From contig CAUYUJ010000903.1 in assembly GCA_963575745.1 (NCBI GenBank), positions 330,001-394,000 on the forward strand: a stretch of 64,000 nt of DNA, read 5' to 3'. The notes beneath the pieces are model-generated. The model worked only from the letters and a program-made list of their open reading frames with translations. It searched no databases and was not told the origin of the DNA. Source of the DNA: Prorocentrum cordatum (lineage: Eukaryota; Sar; Dinophyceae; Prorocentrales; Prorocentraceae). Each line of letters starts with the position of its first letter. Position 1 is the stretch's first letter. Of this stretch, positions 1-10,099 are shown one piece after another. Made by a program: the position numbers and the translations under genes.

Positions 1-102
1 ACGTGGCGGGGGGAGGGATCGGCTGGCTCGGGACGGGACGTTGAGTATGCAACATGATGCAAGATGTTCCATGTGCCACGGTGATCGCCGGGGCGTAGAT
101 CC

Positions 103-314
103 AGGCCTCCCAGATGGGGTCTGAGTATATGGGGTCGGAGGATCGCGCCGCATCGCCGATGCATCCGCGATGCAGCTCGATGTGGAGCCCGATTTGCTTC
201 ACGTCGACGTCGCCGATGCATCGCCGACGATGCATCGCTGGTGCATCGCCCATGCATCGACGATGCGGCGCGATCCTTCGACCCCATCTACTCCGACCCC
301 ATCCAGGAGGCCTC
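103..314. mobile_element. MITE-like element, family 2 (GATGCATCG core), copy 1
   Basis: The two ends are imperfect inverted repeats of about 50 bp: the left begins AGGCCTCCCAGATGGGGTC and the right ends as its reverse complement (GATGGGGTCGGAG on the other strand, then AGGCCT). The core is a run of degenerate ATGCATCGCCG units that are themselves palindromic. Further copies lie at 1262-1665 and 38205-38458, and a half copy near 41710. It has no coding capacity, so it is probably a non-autonomous DNA element. No clean target duplication was seen. Confidence 0.7.
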
Positions 315-1261
315 TAGTAGAAGGGCCACCCGCGCTGACAGCTTCAGAACCTGGGCATCATTCGCCAGCAGCCGAGCGCCCAAACCTAGGGTGCCCACAC
401 GGGCAAATGCCGACGGAGCGTCCGAGAGTTTCTTGCTCAGTGCAGACAGACGTCCCGCGTACGCGACATGCGAGTTTGTTCTACAGATGCTCGAGACTTT
501 CAGGGCGATGTGTCGTAGATTTTGTCTGGTATTTGCTCACGCGCGCTGACTACGGCAACTCCGAGCGAGCTTCCTTTGCGCTCCTCGCATCTCGCGTGGT
601 GCACCGAGATCGCCGTCAGGAAGACGGAGTCCCGACCGAGACACCGAGAGTCCCTCCGCGGAGACCGTAACGACACCGAGATTGCCGAGGCCGGGGTCGG
701 GGCAGCAAGCACTGGCCCCAGGAGAGGCCCCCGGGGGCCCAGGCCCCGTTCACCCCAGGCCCCCTTCTCCCCCCCCCTCCCCCCCCCACAGGCCTTGCAC
801 CTCGCCCCTTTCTCCCTCCCTTATTCCCCAGCCAGTGCTTGCACTGAAGGGGTCCTAGCGGAAATTGACAATCTGGCGACAGTGTCCCGCCGATGTTGGT
901 GGCGGGCTGGGTTCCCGGGTTCCCAGTTCCTGGTTCCCCGGTTCCTGGTTATTGGTTCGGGGCCGATGTCGGTGGGTTCCGGGTTCCCAGGTTCCTGGTC
1001 GATCTTTTTATCGATCAAACCATCCACTGACTGGGGTTTCTCTCTGGTGTAATTCATCTCGCATTGCATGTTGTTCGGACACGCCAGATTCCTAAGGCCA
1101 CGGCCTCGCCCACCTGGTGTTCGCTAGGCCCAGACGGCGTCCGCAGCGGTGGTCGTGTCACGTACCCCTTCCTCCCCCCCCCACGGCCCAGGGCAGGCCG
1201 CTGGGGGCGAGCCCTGACCCCCAGGGGGCGGGCCCTTCGCGAGGTTGGAGGAGTGCAGTTC
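315..1261. other. Non-coding stretch with a short GGTTCC-rich simple repeat
   Basis: No supported gene. Open frames here are short, overlapping and compositionally biased. A C-rich tract lies at about 755-790. About 900-1000 is a degenerate tandem run of GGTTCCCGG and GGTTCCTGG units. Confidence 0.5.
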
Positions 1262-1665
1262 TAGGCCTCCCAGAGGGGGTCTGAGTATATTGGGTCGGAG
1301 GATCGCGCCGCATCGCCGCTGCATCGACGATGCGGCTCGATGTGGAGACCGTGTTTCCCCACGCCGACGTCGCCGATGCATTGCCGACGTCACCGACGCA
1401 ACGCCCACACATTGCCGATGCATCGGCGATGCATTGACGATGCGGCGCAATCCTTCGACCTCATCTACTGGGACCCCATCTGAATTAAGTCGGGCCTGTC
1501 CCTCTACATGTGGAATCTTCCAAAACAATCAAGAAATAGTCGAGGGACGATTTTTGTTAGTATTGGTTCACTATTTGGGGGTAGTTCTTCAATTATGTCG
1601 TCTTATTTTTCGTCCAAAGTCCGCCTGTAGGGGGACAGGCCCGGCCAAATATGGGAGGCCTCTAG
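1262..1665. mobile_element. MITE-like element, family 2, copy 2, split by a family-1 insertion
   Basis: The left end (CTAGGCCTCCCAGAGGGGGTC) and the GATGCATCG-rich core match copy 1. The right inverted repeat stops after GACCCCATCT at about 1483. Its missing terminus (GGGAGGCCTCTAG) reappears at 1654-1665, on the far side of a family-1 element (1486-1648). Family 1 therefore inserted into the right terminal repeat of this copy, which gives a relative age for the two families. Confidence 0.7.
1486..1648. mobile_element. MITE family 1 (TTAAGTCGGGCC ends), copy a
   Basis: Starts TTAAGTCGGGCCTGTCCC and ends with the inverted form GGGGACAGGCCCGGCC. The interior is AT-rich and includes the family hallmark GACGATTTTT. 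It has no coding capacity and is about 163 bp. It is nested inside the right terminal repeat of the family-2 element at 1262-1665. Confidence 0.8.
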
Positions 1666-1857
1666 CACCGAGGGCGCTGGCGGGGCCCCCGAGGAGCGAG
1701 GGGCGGAGGGGGCGCAGCGAGGAGGGCGCAGCGAGGAGCGCCCGGGAGCGCAGAGGAGGCCCTCCGCACGCGGAGGCGCAACATATGAGCTTGCACACCT
1801 CTCGGCTTGGGGCTGCGGACCTGCAGCGCCGCGTCGCGATCTCTCTGCACTCGGCTT

Positions 1858-2018
1858 TAAGTCGGGCCTGCCCCTCTACAGGGGGAAAGTTCAAGAATAG
1901 TCAAACAATAGTAAGGGGACGATGTTCCGAATACTTTTCGACTATGTTTGAATATTCTTAGGGGTATTTTCAATGTTTCGTCCAACATCCTCCTGTAGGG
2001 GGACATGCCCGACCTAAA
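1858..2018. mobile_element. MITE family 1, copy b
   Basis: Terminal inverted repeats TAAGTCGGGCCTGCCCC and GGGGACATGCCCGACCTA flank an AT-rich interior of about 110 bp. The flanking octamers CTCGGCTT (1850-1857) and CTTGGCTT (2019-2026) differ at one position, consistent with an aged 8-bp target duplication. Confidence 0.8.
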
Positions 2019-2120
2019 CTTGGCTTGTGGTGCGGACGGCACGCGCGCGAGCTGACTCCATGCTGATGTTGCGGGGACAGGAATATTTACAATCCAGCAG
2101 TAGCGAAGCGTCCTGGCTCG

Positions 2121-2288
2121 CCTACCAACTAAGGTTCGAAGAACCTTTCGTGGTTTCCACGAAATGTTCTTAGAACATTTCTGGCTGGGACAGTCTTGTT
2201 TTAAGACATCGGCTTTCTGTTCCAAGGACAGCTCTGTTGCTCTTAGAACATTTCTGGGTTCTAAGAACATTTTGTTTGTGGTAGGCCT
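2121..2288. mobile_element. Short inverted-repeat element rich in TTCTTAGAACATTT, copy 1
   Basis: The outer ends pair imperfectly (CCTACCAACTAAGGTTCG against the complement of GTGGTAGGCC). The interior contains several TTCTTAGAACATTTCTGG palindromic units. A second copy with the same order lies at 19119-19287, and the two also share sequence just beyond the right end (ATAGGAATG). It has no coding capacity. Confidence 0.6.
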
Positions 2289-2461
2289 ATAGGAATGACG
2301 GGACGGTCGGCCCCTGCACAAAACAAAACGGCACCACGTGTGGAGATGCAGGGGCAGGACGGCGTCTCCATGGCCCCGACGCCGTGGCACGCGCCTGTGC
2401 CGCGACGCACATCGCCGCACTGGACGGGCACACGTGCGGCGGGCCGAAGATCGGTGCGGTC

Positions 2462-2656
2462 GACATGGGTACGGACAGAGCGGGTCAACGAAGACGGGCG
2501 GCAGTCCCAGTCCAGTCTGAACTGGACTCGCTGTTGGTGTCGCCGCTGGCGTTCGCCGTTTGAGACAGAAGGCCGCTCGCCCAGCAGCGGCCGATGTCGG
2601 TGTTGGACGCTCGTCGTTGTTGGGCACCGTGCCAATGTTTTCCGTACAGCGAGCGG
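2462..2656. mobile_element. Inverted-repeat element with GAGACAGAAGGCCGC core, copy 1
   Basis: The core (GAGACAGAAGGCCGC, then CAGCAGCGGCCG) matches the better preserved copy at 52602-52808. Decayed inverted ends are visible: GACATGGGTACGGACAG on the left and GTTGGGCACCGTGCC with CCGTAC on the right. No gene is carried. The long open frame that crosses this element and the next tandem array is a product of low stop density. Confidence 0.55.
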
Positions 2657-2782
2657 CTTGAATAAGGAACATTCATGTTTCAAAAAGGGGCGCGGTCGTT
2701 CTTTAGGTTTACATGCGTTGTTTATCGTCCCTTATGAGTTATATATTCTCTTGCACAGGGTGTCTAGAGCTCCGACCACTTT

Positions 2783-3560
2783 CTTCCGCGTCGCACACCC
2801 TCCCCCCCGTGTCCCCAGCGCCGGAGTGGAACCCCCGTGCCGTGGCTCTCTGCCCCGAGCCCCCCCCACGTCCCCAGCGCCCCAGCGGGAACCCCGCCCA
2901 CTGTACCCTCCGCCACGAATGCTTTATTCCACGTCGCACCCCCCCCCCCCGCGTCCCCAGCTCCAGAGTGGGACCCCCGCGCCGTGGTTCTCTGGCCCAA
3001 GCCCCCTTGCGTCCCCAGCGCCCCAGCGGGAACCCAGTCCACTGCCCCCTCCGCCACGAACGCTTTATTCCGCGTCGCCCCCCTCCCCCCCCCCGTGTCC
3101 CCAGCGCCAGAGTGGGACCCCGCGCCGTGGCTCTTTGCCCCGAGCCCCCCCGCGTCCCCAGCGCCCCAGCGGGAGCCCCGCCCACTGCCCCCTCCGCCAC
3201 GAACGCTTTATTCCGCGTCGCAACGCACACCACTTCCCCCACCTCCTTCCCCGCGCCCCCAGCGCCCCAGCGGGGGAACCGCCCCGTGCCCCCTCCGCCC
3301 CGACACGTTTATTCCGCGTCGCGACGCACGCCACCTCCCCCCCGCCCCAGCGCCCCAGTTGGACCCCCGCCCCGTGGCCCTCTGCCCCAAGCCCCGCCCA
3401 GTGCCCCCTCCGCCCCGACCATTTTATTCCGCGTCGCGGCGCACCACCTCCCCCCCCTCCTCTCCGCGCCCCCAGCGCCCCAGTGGGACCTCCGCCCCGT
3501 GCCCCCTCCGCTCCGAGCACTTTATTCCGCGTCGCGACGCACGCCACCTCCCCCACCCCA
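2783..3560. repeat. GC-rich minisatellite, seven units of about 141 then about 100 bp
   Basis: The landmark TTTATTCCGCGTCGC (or a near match) recurs at about 2783, 2924, 3064, 3207, 3309, 3423 and 3521. The first three intervals are 140-143 bp and the last three 98-114 bp. Each unit continues with C-rich sequence around CCCAGCGCCCCAG. Long Pro/Arg/Ser-rich open frames occur on both strands only because the array lacks stops; I do not regard them as genes. Confidence 0.85.
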
Positions 3561-3973
3561 CCCCACCCCGTTGCTGGGCCCCGAGGGGCGATATCTTGCC
3601 CCCTCTTCCCCCCTCCTCCACCTCCTCCTCCCCCTTCCTTTTTGTGCAAGAGCCATGGCACACGTGCCACTTGCTATCTATCGTTCCTTCTGCGACATTC
3701 CTTGGACGTAAAGGGGCTTCGTTCCTTATTCATCGCTCCTCAGGTCAGGCCGACGACTGCACCCTTCTCGGGCGCACCAGGAAGAGGGGCGGAGGGCGGG
3801 CAAGCGGTGCCGCCGCTGCCGCCTCCCCTCCGTGCCCCGCGCCCGCGCCCCGCGCGGCTGCCGAGGCCACCGGTGTCTCTTCGGGGCCGAGATAATCATC
3901 CATACGTCCATAGACCAGTTTGTCCACACATCCGGTAGCGACAACTACCCATGGCGCCCGGGGGCTGGATGGC

Positions 3974-4160
3974 TGGGTATCGTTTAACCGATCCCCATCC
4001 CCATCCCCATCCCCTTCGAGACCCCCACCAAATTGCCACCCCAGTTGGGGATACACCCCTCGAAACCCGAAGGGAACGGCCCATATACCCATCTAGGAGG
4101 GTACATCGGCCAGTGGGACCCAGGCCACGCCGCTGGGGATGGGGATCGATTCCCCGATAC
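3974..4160. mobile_element. Putative 187-bp inverted-repeat element
   Basis: The left end GGTATCGTTTAACCGATCC is the imperfect reverse complement of the right end GGATCGATTCCCCGATAC; both adjoin GGGGATGGGGAT or its complement. No coding content and no second copy in the window. No target duplication was found. Confidence 0.5.
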
Positions 4161-4352
4161 TCAGTGGCGGGCGTGCGGGGGGTGCGGGAAGAGAGGATGG
4201 AGGGACGAGGACCACAGGTCGTTGTGGGGAAAGAGGGTGATAGGGATGAGGATGAGGATGAGGATATGGATGACAATGGTGATGTTGATGACGATGATGA
4301 TGATGATGCTGATCAGTATGGTCATGCTGATGCTGAACATATGATGACGATG
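4161..4352. repeat. GAT/GAG-rich trinucleotide tract
   Basis: A short unique segment is followed (about 4230-4350) by degenerate GATGAG, GATGAT and GATGCT units leading into the 73-bp array. Acidic or Met-rich translations are low-complexity artefacts. Confidence 0.6.
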
Positions 4353-4644
4353 TAGGCCACTTCGTGTTCTTCGCGTTCCCAGAACACCATTCCCAGGTCA
4401 CATTTTGAATGCTCGGAGCCAACTGTAGGCCACTTCGTGTTCTGCGTGTTCCCAGAACACAATTCCCAGGCCACATTTTGACTGCCCGGAGCCAACTGTA
4501 GGCCACTTCGTGTTCTTCGTGTTCCCAGATCACCAGTCCTGTACTACATTTTGATTGCCCAGAGCCAACGGTGGGCCACTTCGTGATCTTCGCGTTCCCA
4601 GAACACCAGTCCTGTGCCGTATTTTGAGTGCCCGAGCTGAAGCA
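4353..4644. repeat. 73-bp tandem repeat, four copies
   Basis: The landmark TAGGCCACTTCGTG recurs at 4353, 4426, 4499 and 4572, exactly 73 bp apart. Each unit continues with TTCCCAGAACACC and a CACATTTTG-type block. The same unit occurs as five inverted copies at 56868-57225, also next to a hexamer array. Confidence 0.9.
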
Positions 4645-5238
4645 GGCTGATGCCGAGGCAGGCTGAGGCCGAGGCAGGCTGAGGCTGAGGCTGAAGCACG
4701 CCGAGGCAGGCTGAGGCTGAGGCTGAGGCAGGCTGAGGCTGAAGCAGGCTGAGGCTGAGGCTGACGCAGGCTGAGGCCGAGGCAGGCTGAGGCTGAGGCA
4801 GGCTGAGGCTGAGGCAAGCTGAGGCTGAGGCAGGCTGAGGCTGAGGCTGAGGCTGAGGCAGGCGGAGGCTGAGAGGCTGACGCTGAGGCTGAGGCAGGCT
4901 GAGGGAGGGTGAGGCTGAGGCCGAGGCAGGCTGAGGCTGAGGCTGAGGCAAGCCGAAGCAGGCCGAGGCTGAGGCTGAGGCTGAGGCTGAGGCAGGCTGA
5001 GGCTGAGGCAGGCTGAGGCTGAGGCAGGCTGAGGCTGATGCTGAGGCTGCAGGCTGAGGCTGAGGCCGAGGCAGGCTGAGGCTGAGGCTGAGGCAAGCCG
5101 AGGCTGAGGCAGGCTGAGGCTGAGGCTGAGGCTGAGGCTGAGGCTGATGCTGAGGCAGGCTGAGACTGAGACAGGCTGAGGCTGAGGCTGAGGCAGGCTG
5201 AGGCTGAGGCAGGCTGAGGCTGAGGCCGAGGCAGGCTC
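4640..5238. repeat. GAGGCT hexamer satellite
   Basis: About 600 bp of GAGGCT repeats, interrupted by GAGGCAGGCT variants. It directly abuts the 73-bp array. The reverse complement (CAGCCT)n fills 55398-56870. Ser/Ala/Gln/Leu-rich translations in several frames follow from the hexamer and are not genes. Confidence 0.95.
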
Positions 5239-5398
5239 AGGTAAGAATCCTTAGGATTCCATAGGAATCCTTAGGAATCCCTAGGAATCCATAGGAATCA
5301 GGATTCCTAAGGTTTCCTACGGATTCCTATGGATTCCTAAGGATGCCTAGGGATGCTTTAGGAATCCGTAGGAATGATTAGGATTCCATTGGATCCTA
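5239..5398. repeat. Palindromic decamer tract (GGAATCC / GGATTCC)
   Basis: The first half carries AGGAATCC-type units (TAGGAATCCATA) and the second half their complement (GGATTCCTAAGG). The whole 150-bp tract is therefore a large imperfect palindrome centred near 5300. It is absent from the otherwise matching inverted copy at 55.3 kb. Confidence 0.8.
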
Positions 5399-5551
5399 AG
5401 GCCGTTGCCACTGCGACTGTCATTGCGAATGCGACTGCGAGTGCGAGAACAGCAGAATTCTACAACTGGATTCTCACCTGAGTCTTAAGGGGAATGCTTC
5501 CAGATATGCGTATACTCATCGCTGTTAGGTTGCTTTGCCAGGATAATTAGT
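5399..5551. repeat. Unique arm of the inverted composite repeat (left copy)
   Basis: GCCGTTGCCACTGCGACTG, the AGAACAGCAGAATTC region, CTTAAGGGGAATGCTTCCAG and ATCGCTGTTAGGTTGCTT all recur as reverse complements, in the mirrored order, at 55235-55397. Similarity stops near GATAAT at about 5550. Confidence 0.8.
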
Positions 5552-7080
5552 TGCTTGGTCGGGACCGGTAAACAAAGATCCAACGCGCCGAGCTTACAAA
5601 CGATGGCAGAAACGCCCTGGGCACATTCAAGAAGAACCAAGCTGATGACGACGATGAGGATGCTTATGCTGGGGAGCGATATGATGGGGAAGAGACGGGT
5701 GTATAGGTGGAGGAGCAGGGGGACGAGGCGATGGAGTTGAGAGATTCGGGGATGGTACGGGAGTGTGGGGGTGTGTATATACAAATATTTGCATATATGT
5801 ATGATTAGACATGTATACCTGAACGAATACATGTATATCTATATACACACGCATTTACTTATATTTGTACGTCTATGCATCTATGTCTGTATCCACCTGT
5901 ATGTATGCATGTATAGATTTGTGTGCATGTGCAGACATGCTTGCATCTCCTGGTGCCCATCGATGAACAGATATAGAGAGCGAGGGAGAGAGTACAGGAG
6001 GATGGGTGCAATATGGCTGGTTTGTTAATCGTATCAGAGGAGAAGGGGTGGGGGAAGAGGGAGAGCGACAAAAGGGGAGGGTTGGTGAGCGGCAGTCTGA
6101 GGGTGAGTACGAGGATGGGGAGGAGGATGACGAGGATGATGAGGAGGGAGGATGGGGATGAGTACAAGGTGAACATTGTTCGGGGCGTGCGAGTGATCTT
6201 GATGGGTGAATCGGGTGCCATCCTGCAGTAGAAGCAGTCGCCATTGTGAATTATGTGTTTGTGGCAGCTTGGAGAGCGAGTGACATTTGGTCCTGTTGGC
6301 TGTGTTGGTTGTACTTTGCAGGGGTAGTTGTGTTTTTGTTGGGGATTGGGCTTGTAGTGACTGGATGGTTCTGAAAGGTGTCACGGCTGCAACTATGGTA
6401 GCGATCTGACATGTTTCAATGACCATGCGCTATTGGAATGGCCTTACGGCCAGCGCCGCCTAATTACCCTGAAGGGGGGGCGACGACGACGACGACGTTG
6501 ATGCTGTGGCCCCCTTCTTGACGCCCTACTTAGAACCGCCCTTGAGCGAATCTGAGGCCTCTTGGAGGCATGTGGGGAAATACGCACCACCCCGCAAAAA
6601 CAGATAAGATTGAGGAGGGTGTCTCTGGGGGGGAGGGTCCGTCAGGGGTGGGGGGGCCCTCGTTCCACAGGCGGGAGGCCGGGGAGGGGACCTGAGTTCT
6701 CCCTGTCGGGGGGCCACCCCCCCCTGTTCCCCGGGATCCCCAGGCGGACCAGTACGAGGCTTGGAGGCGGTCTCCAGGCGGACCCCCCAGGGGGACATCA
6801 AGTCCGCCGCGGGACACTCGCTACCCTCCCGAGGACCACCCCCGCTCCCCCCCCGCGGTATCCTCCTAATCCCCGCCAGGGAAGGGATCAAAGGGAAGGG
6901 GCTTGTCTGATAATCGATTACGATGTTGTTTTTGTATACGTTTGGCTGGGGCGGCGACTGCTATGATACGTTTCAACGATAATGCGACATTTGTACTCGC
7001 CGTCATACTCCTTATGGAGGATGCACGACTTGCATACATTTTAGTTTACTCACAGGGGGACGTTGATGAAAGAGGGTGGG
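5552..7080. other. No recognisable gene; TATA/TGTA microsatellite and purine-rich tracts
   Basis: About 5765-5960 is degenerate TATATGTATG-type simple sequence. About 5990-6170 is purine-rich (GGA, GAG). About 6590-6870 is G/C-rich without a domain. No RNA gene was recognised. Confidence 0.5.
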
Positions 7081-7262
7081 TAGGTGGGGATCGGAGGATG
7101 TAAGTGGAGAGGGGAGGCTGATACTTTGTTGAACAGGAAGAGTGGCGACGTGATGATTGATGGGCAGGAGGGAGAGGAGGAGGAGGAGGAGGAGGAGAGG
7201 GAGGGAAAGGGGAATGGCCGTGGGTCCCACTGGGGCCCCCAACCAAAAACGTTCGGTCCTCC

Positions 7263-8006
7263 ATGCGGCCGCTGCGGCTGCAACAAGAACCAGGAGCACA
7301 GCAAGTTTTGTTATCACGTTATCACTGTGGTGCTCCTTATTGCCGTCCTGCTCGTCCACCCCAGCCACCAACAGATGGAGGGGATTGGCGCGAGAAACCA
7401 CCTCCCTGGGCCAAGGGCCGCGGGAAAGGCAAGGGACGGAATAGGGACCGAACACCGTCTGCTTGGTTGGGGGGGCCAGGAGTCCACGAAGGCGGGCACA
7501 CAAAAGGATATGGGCCCATCGGTAGTGGGCGCGGCGACCGCCCCAACCCTTCCTCACACGACCCCGTCCGCCACCTTTTCCAGTTGGGGCGAGGGGGACA
7601 CAGTGTTGACGAGGCCACTTCAGGTTTTCTCGTACAGGCTTGGGCCGCCCACAAGGCCCACCAGGAACCCCAGGCCTCGGCATCGTCTATCTTCCAGAAG
7701 CTTGAGAAGCAAGTCGAGAAATTCGAAAGGGTGGTTGAGACGATTCAGGACCATATCCTTGAAGCAGAAGGCGCTACTACTGAATATTTGGAGCGTCGTT
7801 CTCAATTGAATATTCAAGTGGGTAAGGGTCTGCAGGCAACCCAGGTCCAGCTCACAGACGCGCGTTCCAATGTGCAGTCTAAGCTTCAGGAGTCTATGGG
7901 TTCAGCTATCTCCCCAACCATGGCCACGGGGGGCAGTTTTGCGGGGGCCCTCAGGGAAGCAGCGGGCAATGTTGTACATGATCCGGGTCTCATGGGGGCA
8001 GATTGA
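7263..8006 (+). pseudogene. LINE ORF1-like protein, coiled coil
   Basis: An open frame of 247 codons. The N-terminal third is basic and Arg/Gly/Pro-rich. The C-terminal half (from about residue 140) is a heptad-like helix (KLEKQVEKFERVVETIQDHI and onward), expected of an RNA-binding ORF1 or Gag-type multimerising protein. It ends just ahead of a low-complexity linker that leads into the endonuclease. The start is uncertain: an overlapping frame from 7084 gives a different N-terminus, and a frameshift between them is likely. Confidence 0.5.
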
Positions 8007-8439
8007 GCAGCAGTTCTTCTCGATACTAGGCGCGCTCCCACCCCAGCTTCCAGACGAGGATGGAGGGCATGTGGAGGACTCGGAGGAGGAACTGGAGATT
8101 GATGAGGAGTGCGGGCAGGAGATCCTGGGAGTCCGCGGGAACCAAAGGGGGGATGGGAGAAGAACCCCTGGCGCAAAACCGAAAAATCTGCTTGGCCCCT
8201 GGAGCGCGGAAAGGGGGCCCAGAAGCCCCATATCAAGAAAAAGCCTAGACTTGGGAAGGGGCCATCTGCAGCAGCGCCAGCAGCGGCATCAGGTTCCGCA
8301 GGGACACGCCAGGGCCCCAGCAATCGTGGAGCTGATCCAGCAGGCGCCGGGGGGCTCGGCGGCGGCACCAATGGAAAGCGCAGGAGGAGGAGGAAGGGCA
8401 GCAGGTGCAGCAGTTGCAGTGGGTGCAAGGGCGCCGCGG

Positions 8440-9060
8440 CAGCGCGGGTAGCAGTCGCCCTCTTCTCTTCACCGCCCTCAACCGGAACTCCTGGGCCACC
8501 GGCGCAGAGCTGGCCCCGGAGGTTGGAAGGGGGTGTAGTGTACGTTCAGGAGCACAAGCTACCAGAAGATAATTGTGACGCGATGGCCTCTGCACTCCCA
8601 GCTAAAGGCTGGAAGCACTGCGGGGCCCCTGCGACCATGCTAGATACAGGCTGTGCCTCAGGTGGAGTTTTTATTTTGGCTAAGCGGCATCTTGGTATCT
8701 GGATCTCGCCCACCACGTCGCGTATCCTGGTTTATGCTAGGTGGGTCAGATGATTTCTCAGAACGTCTGCTTGGGGTACGGGTAGTGCCGTGCTCTATCT
8801 ACATACCTGACGGCGCAGGATCGGGTTTGAAGAATACCCGGATCTTGAAGGCTCTTGGGGGCGACATCCAGAGGCGCGAGTGTTCTTGCATCGCGTGCGG
8901 GGATTTCAATGTGAGCACCTCGGCGCTGTCAGAGCGCGTTCCTCTCCACGACTTGGGCGTGACCATCAGGGCCCCAGAGGCCCACGCTTACCATTCCAAG
9001 GGCGCCAGGACCACGATCGACTTCTTCCCGGCATCGGCCCCGCTCGACAGAGCGGCGCCT
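8440..9060 (+). pseudogene. LINE endonuclease domain (frameshifted)
   Basis: A metal-dependent nuclease of the exonuclease-endonuclease-phosphatase fold that nicks target DNA to prime reverse transcription. Its blocks appear in three frames: NSWATGAELAPEV (about 8475-8515), then VYVQEHKL with the catalytic Glu (about 8540), then SIYIPDG and ACGDFN (about 8797 and 8895), followed by TTIDFF. At least two frameshifts, near 8530 and 8750, are needed to join these blocks, so this copy cannot make an intact enzyme. Confidence 0.75.
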
Positions 9061-10090
9061 ACGATCGGGGTGGGCCGCAGCGTTGCGCGTGGCCTCCCAC
9101 CCGCGCTCAGCAGTCACCCTCGCAGTGCAGCGAGCCGTCAGGGATGTCTCGCTCTTGGTGCCAGCGCCATGCCAGGTGGCCCCTTGCGACGCCGCAGTCG
9201 GGCCGCCCAGAGAGCCGCCCGACAATCGAGACATAGCCGGCCCAATCGAGGCCTTCTTGGCCACCTGCACGGACGACGCTGGGGTTGCGTGGGCGGCAGA
9301 CGGCGGTCGTCGGCTTCAGGATTCACAGATTCTGACCGACTCCCACGGGAACTGGGCTGCCAGATCTTGGGGCGAGATCCCGGGCGCCATTCAGTCAGCC
9401 CCCAAATGGGTTTCGCCCGGCACCCCGATGCAGTTCAAGACGAAGCACCTAGTCCATCTCCGCACCACTGAGCACAACAACAAGGCGGTGCCTCACAAAG
9501 CCTCGACATGGGTCATCACTAGGTGCGACGAGCTTCGTAGTCATATATACATATATATCTATATCACCAAGAGCGACGGGCGGCTGTCGAGGGGGGGTTT
9601 CAATGTGGCGCATCATCTTGCGATGTTACCTAGGCGCGGAGGGCCCTTCTGGTAGATATGGAAAGAAGTGCAGGACTTGGTGCACGCTCTTAGGGAATAT
9701 CGGGACTTTCCTCAAGACGTCTTCTGAGGAGGCCCCCCCTCCCATTGACGTCCTGAGTGGGCTTGAGGCATTCGGCGCCCGGGTCCACGATAAAGGGCTC
9801 CCCGCAGAGTCGACCTTCAGATGCGAATCTGGGCAAATTTGGTGTTCAGAAGCTTTGGGGAGTTTCTGCCAGGCAGGTGTTCGCGCATCTCAGGGGAAGC
9901 AAGAAAGGGCAAGCAAGCGTCTTCCCCGTGGACCAAGGCGCCTCGTCGCCCCTCGCCGTCGGGATGGAGCACGAGTGGAAGAAGTGGAATGGAGCTTGGG
10001 AAGGGAAGAAGGAGCATGGTGGGAATTCTTGGTTCGCCAATCAAGCCTCGCCCCAACGCCCCCCCCCCCCCGACCGCGGGCGTGATCCAA
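9060..10090 (+). pseudogene. LINE linker between endonuclease and RT (decayed)
   Basis: There are open segments in several frames but no recognisable catalytic motif. The position between the GDFN block and the RT fingers marks it as the endonuclease-RT linker. Stops, a TATA-type microsatellite at about 9540-9562 and a C-run near 10060 show decay. Confidence 0.4.
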
Positions 10091-10099
10091 GGGGCCCCC

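Noticed and set aside
2295-3938. A 547-codon open frame
   Set aside because: It crosses an inverted-repeat element and a C-rich minisatellite, its product is Pro/Arg/Ser-rich, and equally long frames exist on the other strand.
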